6,666 nucleotides of DNA. Origin: Flavobacteriaceae bacterium. GTDB lineage: Bacteria; Bacteroidota; Bacteroidia; Flavobacteriales; Flavobacteriaceae. Each line of letters begins with the position of its first letter. The first letter of the stretch is position 1. The stretch is from contig JAESTG010000234.1 in assembly GCA_016763715.1 (NCBI GenBank), positions 1 to 6,666 on the forward strand. The letters are read 5' to 3'. Positions 1 to 4,810 of the stretch are shown piece after piece. The translations under genes were made by a program, and so were the position numbers. Under the pieces are notes generated by a model. That model was not told the DNA's origin. It saw only the letters and a list, made by a program, of their open reading frames with translations, and ran no database searches.

Positions 1-776
1 CTTTTCTTTGCGTTGGATTGGATGTAGATTTGAATAAGATTCCGTCACACCTCCTAGAGATGGAAGATCCAATTTTTGAATTTAATAAGGCAATTATTGA
101 TGCAACACACCATGTTACTGTTGCGTATAAACCTAATATTGCTTTTTTTGAAGCCTACGGAATTAAGGGTTGGATGGCGCTTGAAAAGACAATTTTATAT
201 TTAAATCAAAATTATCCAGAGATATTTACTATTGCCGATGCTAAAAGGGGCGATATTGGAAATACTAGTGCAATGTATGCTAAGGCATTTTTTGAAGACT
301 TAAATTTTGATTCTATTACTGTAGCTCCATATATGGGAAAGGATTCGGTTGAACCCTTTTTAAGTTTTGAAGGAAAACACACTATTTTATTGGCACTTAC
401 ATCTAACCAAGGTGCATTTGATTTTCAAACTAAGAAAATAGATGGTGTCGAATTATATAAAACCGTCTTGGAGACCTCTAAGTCTTGGGAGCATTCCGAA
501 AATTTGATGTACGTAGTTGGTGCCACCAAAGCAGAGTATTTTACAGCTATCAGAAAAATTATTCCTGATAGCTTTTTATTGGTTCCAGGTGTAGGAGCGC
601 AGGGTGGAAGTCTTGTTGAGGTTTGTAAATATGGAATTACCAAGGATGTAGGATTACTCATAAACTCTTCCCGAGGTATTATTTATGCATCCCAAGGATA
701 TGACTTTGCGGAAGCAGCGGCAACTTCTGCAGAGAAACTTCAAAGTCAAATGAAATCCATTTTGAATGATCTTTAA
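1..776 (+). CDS. pyrF: Orotidine 5'-phosphate decarboxylase, type 2 (5' end missing)
   Basis: This enzyme decarboxylates orotidine monophosphate to UMP, the last step of de novo pyrimidine synthesis in the cytoplasm. The reading frame is open from base 3 (Phe-Leu-Cys-Val-Gly-Leu-Asp-Val-Asp), so the window starts inside the gene; I estimate that roughly 15-20 N-terminal residues are missing, because type 2 PyrF proteins are about 270-275 residues and 257 are visible. The TTG at base 18 is an internal Leu codon, not a start. The catalytic signature [12 protein letters not shown] is at about bases 234-269, with the active-site Lys codon at 243-245. The phosphate-binding loop VPGVGAQGG is at 582-608, followed by [13 protein letters not shown]. 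The long type 2 form is typical of Bacteroidota. The stop codon (774-776) lies inside the next gene, an 11-base overlap that suggests translational coupling. Identification is firm; only the 5' boundary is unknown. Confidence 0.97.
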   Translation, partial: FLCVGLDVDLNKIPSHLLEMEDPIFEFNKAIIDATHHVTVAYKPNIAFFEAYGIKGWMALEKTILYLNQNYPEIFTIADAKRGDIGNTSAMYAKAFFEDLNFDSITVAPYMGKDSVEPFLSFEGKHTILLALTSNQGAFDFQTKKIDGVELYKTVLETSKSWEHSENLMYVVGATKAEYFTAIRKIIPDSFLLVPGVGAQGGSLVEVCKYGITKDVGLLINSSRGIIYASQGYDFAEAAATSAEKLQSQMKSILNDL

Positions 777-1539
777 GGATCAATTAAATAGAACAGTAAC
801 TTTAATTGACGAACCTAAAAGAATAATTTCTCTTGTTCCATCTCAAACGGAATTGCTAATTGATTTGGGATTGAAAGAGTGTATTGTTGGTATTACTAAG
901 TTTTGTGTGCATCCAAGGGATCTTCGGAAAGAGATTGCTGTAGTTGGTGGAATAAAGACGGTACAATATGATAAAATTACAGAATTAAATCCTAATCTTA
1001 TTATTTGCAATAAAGAAGAAAATACTCTAGCTATGGTTCAAGAGTTGGAAAAAATCGCCCCTGTTTGGGTAAGTGATATTACCAGCTTTGAAGAAAGTTT
1101 AGACATGATTACAAGACTTGGAGATTTATTTCAAGTGTCTAAGAAGGCTTCAGAAATTGTCAAAAGTATTACTTCAGAAAAAAATACATTTCGTCTTTTG
1201 ATGGAAACTAGGTCTGTCAAAAAAGTTGCTTATCTAATTTGGAAGAATCCATATATGGCGGCTGGGAGTGATACTTTTATTCATTCATTATTAAAACTGA
1301 ATAATTTTCAGAATATCATTTTAGAAAAAAGATATCCCGAAGTTACGATGAAACAACTCAAAAAGGCAGATGTCGTTCTTTTATCCTCAGAGCCTTACCC
1401 TTTCAAGGAAGCAGATATGAAAGAGCTAATGGAGTCTTTAAATGTTGATGTAATTACCGTTGATGGGGAGTTTTTCAGTTGGGATGGCTCCAGATTAAAA
1501 GTAGCGTTTCGGTATTTTGAAACGCTACATAATAGGTAA
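766..1539 (+). CDS. BtuF-like helical backbone metal receptor (periplasmic-binding-protein fold) without signal peptide
   Basis: The 257-residue protein resembles the COG0614 / Peripla_BP_2 substrate-binding proteins of ABC importers for cobalamin, haem and siderophores. Visible family features are the N-terminal [18 protein letters not shown] segment (residues 19-36), GITKFCVHP (42-50), VVGGIK (59-64), [13 protein letters not shown] (74-86), a central helical stretch, and a C-terminal [12 protein letters not shown] (233-244). The family normally carries a Sec or lipoprotein signal, but here the fold starts almost at residue 1. An in-frame TGA (763-765) lies directly before the ATG, so no longer start exists. 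It may therefore act in the cytoplasm, or be an orphan receptor repurposed for sensing or storage. No permease or ATPase gene is adjacent. It overlaps pyrF by 11 bases and is probably co-transcribed with it. The ligand cannot be read from the sequence; corrinoid is a guess from family similarity. Family assignment is good, function uncertain. Confidence 0.88.
   Translation: MIFKDQLNRTVTLIDEPKRIISLVPSQTELLIDLGLKECIVGITKFCVHPRDLRKEIAVVGGIKTVQYDKITELNPNLIICNKEENTLAMVQELEKIAPVWVSDITSFEESLDMITRLGDLFQVSKKASEIVKSITSEKNTFRLLMETRSVKKVAYLIWKNPYMAAGSDTFIHSLLKLNNFQNIILEKRYPEVTMKQLKKADVVLLSSEPYPFKEADMKELMESLNVDVITVDGEFFSWDGSRLKVAFRYFETLHNR
1497..1528 (-). terminator. Rho-independent terminator for the first T9SS cargo gene, inside the end of the facing gene
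   Basis: A perfect 10-bp inverted repeat, GTAGCGTTTC (1501-1510) and GAAACGCTAC (1519-1528), encloses an 8-base loop. Read on the minus strand it is followed by TTTT (1500-1497). It lies about 50 bases downstream of the minus-strand stop at 1579-1581, so it fits as that gene's terminator. It also lies within the last codons of the convergent BtuF-like gene. On the plus strand no T-run follows directly, so termination in that direction is less supported. The short T-tract keeps confidence moderate. Confidence 0.55.
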
Positions 1540-1578
1540 TTATATATTAATTTTGTAGAAATAAAACTTCTACCGAAT

Positions 1579-2502
1579 TTATTTAACAACTTTTATTGTC
1601 CGAGTTGTATTCTTTATTGAGACTTTAACCAAATAGATTCCAGAGGGTAGTGAACTCATATCAATGGTTGCTTCAATGGGGTTTGGTGTTATTTCTGAAA
1701 CTAAAGTTCCCAACATATCATAAATTTGAATATTATCAATTGGGATGGTCGATCTAATGTTCAGTAAATCTTTAACTGGGTTAGGGTACATTTGAATATT
1801 TGCATTTGAAGCATCATCAATTGAGGCAATTGGAAAACCGAAAAAGACATTGTCTAAAAATAGATTATGATTTCCATCTATGGCGAAAAAATGAATAGCT
1901 CCTAAAACATTGTCAGCTTGGAATGGCACAGGTGATAGATTGACTAAATTATCATCTACTTTAATTTCATATTTAAAATTGAATAAATCAAAAATGATTT
2001 CCACAGTAAACCATTCATCTTCTGGATAGGTTCCTGTTTCTCCCGTTGTTTCGTCTACAAAAATACCTGGGTTCACGCCGTCTGGATTGAAGTATAAGCC
2101 TCCAGAATTAAATATACCATTACCACTATCACCAGCACCTTCATAACCTGTTGTTACATTGGTTTCTGTTTGACCTTGGATATTGAAATACCCAGTACCA
2201 CCAGCAGGAATAAAAACTTGAAGTTGTAAGATTGCATGTCCAGTGGTAAAATTACCTAATAGGAGAAGTACATCTTGCCCTGTCGAGAATCCCATGTATC
2301 CTATTTGCTCTCCGTTACCATCTTCAATAACCTGTAGTGCGTTGTCCATCAATGGATTTCCAGATGAAGAAGACCACACAGTTGGGTTTTGATCGCTCAT
2401 GTCACCTAATGTGTAAAGTTCGAAGTCTTCATCAATAATTTGTGCATTAACAGAAAATATTGCAGCATACATAACCAAAATAAATAAGTAATTTTTTTTC
2501 AT
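1579..2502 (-). CDS. Secreted protein with T9SS type A C-terminal sorting domain (paralogue 1)
   Basis: This 307-residue exported protein has an unknown central domain. Residues 1-20 are a Sec signal peptide (MKK, hydrophobic core, SVNA) with predicted cleavage before Gln21, which in Bacteroidota is often cyclised to pyroglutamate. Residues 21 to about 225 form a beta-rich, Gly/Asn/Asp-rich region with GYFNIQG, FNSGGLYFN and GETGTYPEDEWF followed by VEIIFDL, plus a late LFLDNVFF; this pattern suggests a concanavalin/jelly-roll-like beta-sandwich, but that is inference. Residues 238-307 are the T9SS sorting domain: YPNPVKDLLNI, IQIYDMLG, IDMSSLPSGIYLVKV and a basic C-terminal RTIKVVK. Known T9SS cargo crosses the outer membrane and loses this domain during release or attachment. 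It is paralogous to the gene at 3731-4657 over its whole length. The ATG is preceded by an A/T-rich leader without Shine-Dalgarno sequence, usual for the group. I found no strong promoter match. Sorting-domain call is firm; role is unknown. Confidence 0.92.
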   Translation of the reverse strand: MKKNYLFILVMYAAIFSVNAQIIDEDFELYTLGDMSDQNPTVWSSSSGNPLMDNALQVIEDGNGEQIGYMGFSTGQDVLLLLGNFTTGHAILQLQVFIPAGGTGYFNIQGQTETNVTTGYEGAGDSGNGIFNSGGLYFNPDGVNPGIFVDETTGETGTYPEDEWFTVEIIFDLFNFKYEIKVDDNLVNLSPVPFQADNVLGAIHFFAIDGNHNLFLDNVFFGFPIASIDDASNANIQMYPNPVKDLLNIRSTIPIDNIQIYDMLGTLVSEITPNPIEATIDMSSLPSGIYLVKVSIKNTTRTIKVVK

Positions 2503-2552
2503 AATATTTTGTTTTAGTTAGACTAATATTTGTGTTTCAATAAGACGACATT

Positions 2553-2584
2553 TAAAAAATCATGGTGCAGAAAGTTACCATGAT
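2553..2584 (-). terminator. Terminator-like hairpin upstream of the first T9SS cargo gene
   Basis: An 8-bp inverted repeat, ATCATGGT (2559-2566) and ACCATGAT (2577-2584), has a 10-base loop and, read on the minus strand, runs into six T residues (2559-2554). It lies only about 50 bases before the ATG at 2502. It could end a short minus-strand transcript coming from 2585-2852, stop read-through from the lipoprotein gene, or attenuate expression of the cargo gene if the promoter is upstream. A second inverted repeat, AAAGCG (2585-2590) with CGCTTT (2611-2616), abuts it, which makes a two-hairpin array. Confidence 0.45.
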
Positions 2585-2852
2585 AAAGCGTTGTCTAAGA
2601 GGGGTTGGTGCGCTTTGTTAAAGTTAAAGGTAAAGAAAAAGTTTCTTATTTTTGTGTAATGTTGGTAGTTTTTTAGTCTTCACAGCGTGTTACATCAATA
2701 GTTATATTGATTGTGGAGGAGTATTGGTAATACTGTGGATAGGTTGTGTGAAAGTTGGTTACAACTTCAATCTTTAGTTTTATTCGAAAAGATCTAAATT
2801 TAAATTCAAGCAGGATTAGTTTACCAGTTCCTCGAAAAGAACGGGAAGTACC
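2585..2852 (-). other. Gap region with a doubtful 68-codon ORF
   Basis: The 437 bases between the first cargo gene and the lipoprotein gene contain no recognisable gene. The longest minus-strand frame runs from a TTG at 2879 to a TAA at 2673-2675 (68 codons). It has a short hydrophobic start (KYLLFLG), a basic middle and a Ser/Thr/Tyr-rich end (QYYQYSSTINITIDVTRCED). It matches no family I know, begins on a non-ATG codon, and its first codons lie inside the terminator hairpin at 2861-2907, so I do not call it a gene. It may be chance, the decayed tail of a secreted protein, or part of a small RNA bounded by the two hairpins. Confidence 0.25.
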
Positions 2853-2907
2853 CAAAAATAAAAGGTATTTATTGTTCAATAGTCTATACTGAATAATAAA
2901 TACCTTT
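2853..2907 (-). terminator. Terminator of the DUF4197 lipoprotein gene
   Basis: A long A/T-rich inverted repeat pairs bases 2861-2878 (AAAGGTATTTATTGTTCA) with 2890-2907 over 18 positions, with one imperfect position (G2874 against T2894, a G-T opposition on this strand), and an 11-base loop. On the minus strand the stem is followed by TTTTATTTTTG. It begins about 32 bases after the lipoprotein gene's TAG at 2940-2942, so it is the natural end of that transcript. The same T-tract (2860-2853) reads TATTTTTG, which also fits the TAnnTTTG promoter box; see the findings. Confidence 0.7.
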
Positions 2908-2939
2908 GCTTATCTCACACTAAGAAGAAAAGAAGACAA

Positions 2940-3656
2940 CTAATCTTGTAATACAAATACTTTACGAAGTAAATCTGTAGTTCTAGATGAAACTTTTGTT
3001 CTTATTTGTTTTTCTTCGATAGCGATCATTTTATAGACGCCTTTCAATGCTTGATTAGTAACATAGTCTGTCAAGTCGGGGTTAACCTTTGTGACAAATG
3101 GAATAGAATTGTACTTATTGATAATATTGCTCCAAATTTGATCGGCTCCAACTTTAGCAAATGAGTTTTCAATAACGGGATTGAATTTATTGTAAAGCGC
3201 GGTATTGGTTTTACCTCTCAGATAGTTAGTTGCCGAATTATCTGCGCCTAGTAATATATTTTTAGCATCATTGAAAGTGATACCTTTTACTGCATCAATA
3301 AAAATGGGGGTGGCTTCTTTTACCGCATTTTCAGCCGCGCGATTAAGAACTTTCAAGCCTTCATCTGCTAGATTTCCTAGACCTATATCTCGTAATGTCT
3401 TATCTACCTTTTTAAGTTCTTGAGGAAGTAAAATTTTAACTAGTTGATTTTTATAGAAACCATCCTTTTGAGTTAGTTTAGATACTTGCTTGTCTATGCC
3501 GAAATCTAGAGCCTGTCTCAGCCCACCTGCAATCATGATGTTGTTTATGCCACCACCTCCATCACCTCCTGGTAAGCTGCCTACAACATTTTGAAGCTCA
3601 TCACAGGATATTAGAAATAATGAAAGGAAGATAATGAGGAGTTTTCTACTTACCAT
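2940..3656 (-). CDS. DUF4197 family lipoprotein
   Basis: This 238-residue protein matches the DUF4197 family, whose function is not known. Residues 1-18 are a lipoprotein signal peptide (MVSRKLL, hydrophobic core, lipobox Leu15-Ile-Ser-Cys18), so the mature protein should be lipidated on Cys18 and anchored in the envelope. A Gly-rich linker (about 26-36, SLPGGDGGGG) leads into the domain at about 40-236. Family hallmarks are GGLRQALDFG, KDGFYKN, KILLPQELKKVDKTL, LNRAAENAV, FIDAVKGITFNDAKNILLG, ATNYLRGKT, and LTDYVTNQALKGVYKMIAIEE near the end, then LLRKVF. The frame could be extended to a TTG at 3713, but that would translate the upstream terminator and place the signal peptide internally, so the ATG at 3656 is chosen. 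Terminators lie on both sides (2853-2907 and 3678-3710), suggesting a single-gene unit. Asp-Glu after the Cys could resemble acidic surface-export signals of flavobacterial lipoproteins, but this is weak. Confidence 0.93.
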   Translation of the reverse strand: MVSRKLLIIFLSLFLISCDELQNVVGSLPGGDGGGGINNIMIAGGLRQALDFGIDKQVSKLTQKDGFYKNQLVKILLPQELKKVDKTLRDIGLGNLADEGLKVLNRAAENAVKEATPIFIDAVKGITFNDAKNILLGADNSATNYLRGKTNTALYNKFNPVIENSFAKVGADQIWSNIINKYNSIPFVTKVNPDLTDYVTNQALKGVYKMIAIEEKQIRTKVSSRTTDLLRKVFVLQD

Positions 3657-3677
3657 TGTTATTTTTTTAATGAAGGT

Positions 3678-3710
3678 AAAAAAAAAGACCCTTCCAAGGA
3701 AGGGTCTTTT
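3678..3710 (-). terminator. Strong rho-independent terminator after the second T9SS cargo gene
   Basis: AAAAGACCCTTCC (3683-3695) and GGAAGGGTCTTTT (3698-3710) form a perfect 13-bp inverted repeat separated by two bases; in practice the innermost pair probably opens to give a 4-base loop. Read on the minus strand the GC-rich stem runs into nine T residues (3686-3678). It lies about 20 bases past the cargo gene's stop at 3731-3733. This is the clearest terminator in the window, and it ends only 21 bases before the ATG of the lipoprotein gene. Confidence 0.92.
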
Positions 3711-3730
3711 CAATATATTAATAATGTTAC

Positions 3731-4657
3731 TTATTTGATAACTTTTACAGTTTTTGAAGCACCATCAATAGTTACTTTTACCAAGTAAGCTCCAGAAGCT
3801 AAAGCGCTCATGTCAATACTTGGAGAAATAGCATCAGGTGTAGTTGCAAGAACTAATTTTCCTAATACATCATAGATAGTAATTGCATCTACAGAAGTAG
3901 TTGAACGAATGTTCAATACATCTTGTACTGGGTTAGGGTATACGCTAAATTTGTCAGCAGAGAAATCATCCGTTGCAGTAATTCTACCTTCAACAAAAAG
4001 AACATTGTCTATCCAATATTCAGTGAAAGCACTAGAAGAGAAAAAGTCAATACCACCTAAAATAGCATCATCTTGGAAAAGCACTGGAGTTGTGTGCATA
4101 AGATTTCCATTAGTAGACATTTCGTAAGTTGGTCCACCACTAGCTTCTAAGTCAAAATAGATAGAAACTTCAAACCACTCATCGTGAGGGAAAGTTCCAG
4201 TTTCTCCTGAAGCTGTATCAGTAATTCCTCCTGCATTTGCACCACCTTGGTTAAAGTAGATGTCTCCAGAATTCCAAACACCAGTTGTATTATCATTGTC
4301 AATAGTACCTTGTACGTTAAAATACCCTTCGCTACCAGCATTGATAAACATTTGCCATACTACTGTGTAGTCACCAGATGAAAGACCACCTACACCACCG
4401 TCAAAATAAAGAAATGCATCTTGTATTCCACCATTACCAATAAATCCTGATTTAGCATCTATAGTAGTATCATCCACAACAGTAATGTTTTCGTCCGGAG
4501 CACCCAATGGGTCATTACTCCAGTTATTCCATATCCCTGGGTTTTGATCTCCCATGTTTCCTAACGTGTAGAATTCAAAATTATCGTCAATAATTTGTGC
4601 GTTAACTGTAAATGATAAAGCAAATGCAGCTAAAGCTAATAAGTAAATTTTTTTCAT
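3731..4657 (-). CDS. Secreted protein with T9SS type A C-terminal sorting domain (paralogue 2)
   Basis: This 308-residue exported protein is the full-length paralogue of the one at 1579-2502. A signal peptide spans residues 1-20 (MKKIYLLALAAFALSFTVNA) with Gln21 as likely new N-terminus. The mature start QIIDDNFEFYTLGNMGDQNP closely matches the other copy (QIIDEDFELYTLGDMSDQNP). The middle shares GYFNVQG, WNSGDIYFN, GETGTFPHDEWF then VSIYFDL, and WIDNVLF, again suggesting a secreted beta-sandwich, possibly ligand or carbohydrate binding; this is inference. The T9SS sorting domain occupies residues 239-308: YPNPVQDVLNI, ITIYDVLGKLV, IDMSALASGAYLVKV and KTVKVIK. It has its own promoter candidate and a strong terminator, so it is probably well expressed as a single gene. 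It is divergent from icmF. Export route is confident, biological role unknown. Confidence 0.93.
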   Translation of the reverse strand: MKKIYLLALAAFALSFTVNAQIIDDNFEFYTLGNMGDQNPGIWNNWSNDPLGAPDENITVVDDTTIDAKSGFIGNGGIQDAFLYFDGGVGGLSSGDYTVVWQMFINAGSEGYFNVQGTIDNDNTTGVWNSGDIYFNQGGANAGGITDTASGETGTFPHDEWFEVSIYFDLEASGGPTYEMSTNGNLMHTTPVLFQDDAILGGIDFFSSSAFTEYWIDNVLFVEGRITATDDFSADKFSVYPNPVQDVLNIRSTTSVDAITIYDVLGKLVLATTPDAISPSIDMSALASGAYLVKVTIDGASKTVKVIK

Positions 4658-4692
4658 AATGTTAAAATTTTTAATTGTTCTTAATTATTATG

Positions 4693-4722
4693 CCAATATA
4701 CAATTTTTTTGCAAAAAACAAA
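4693..4722 (-). promoter_or_regulatory. Candidate promoter for the second T9SS cargo gene
   Basis: On the minus strand TTTG (4722-4719) is followed after 18 bases by TATATTGG (4700-4693). These resemble the Bacteroidota -33 TTTG and -7 TAnnTTTG elements (five of six fixed positions in the -7 box). This would place the start about 30 bases before the ATG at 4657. An overlapping alternative is a perfect -7 box, TACGTTTG (4726-4719), but it has no TTG at a suitable distance upstream. The leader before the ATG is A/T-rich with no Shine-Dalgarno sequence. Confidence 0.4.
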
Positions 4723-4776
4723 CGTATTTATGGTTTTTTAATGTTAATTAATCCCTCTGTGTTGTTGCTAATTTCG

Positions 4777-4784
4777 TAAATTTG
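4777..4784 (+). promoter_or_regulatory. Candidate -7 promoter box for icmF
   Basis: TAAATTTG matches the Bacteroidota -7 consensus TAnnTTTG at every fixed position and lies 26 bases before the icmF ATG, leaving a leader of about 20 bases. The -33 element is poor: the nearest TTG triplets (4762-4767) are too close, and only a CTG sits near the expected place. The 153-base gap with the divergent cargo gene is too short for, and shows no sign of, a cobalamin riboswitch. Confidence 0.4.
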
Positions 4785-4810
4785 TCGCCTGAATCTTTCA
4801 AAATTTATCG

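Noticed and set aside
425..661. Minus-strand ORF of 78 codons inside pyrF
   Set aside because: Antisense to a firmly identified gene, with no recognisable domain.
1555..1573. Small inverted repeat GTAGAA / TTCTAC between the convergent genes
   Set aside because: Only 6 bp with a 7-base A-rich loop and no T-run on either side, so not good enough for a terminator.
1395..1589. Minus-strand ORF of 64 codons
   Set aside because: Overlaps the end of the BtuF-like gene and the start of the convergent gene's 3' end; no family resemblance.
2633..2653. AAGAAA / TTTCTT hairpin followed by ATTTTT on the plus strand
   Set aside because: Weak all-A/T stem apart from one G-C pair on each side, and no plus-strand gene upstream that it could end.
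3657..3713. Extended TTG start for the DUF4197 lipoprotein
   Set aside because: It would translate through the terminator hairpin and put 19 extra residues before a standard lipoprotein signal peptide.
3909..4341. Short ORFs at 3909-4127 (+) and 4147-4341 (-)
   Set aside because: Both lie inside the second T9SS cargo gene in other frames and look like chance open frames.
4658..4810. Cobalamin riboswitch upstream of icmF
   Set aside because: The gap is only 153 bases, shared with a divergent promoter, and I see no B12-box-like sequence or fitting hairpins.
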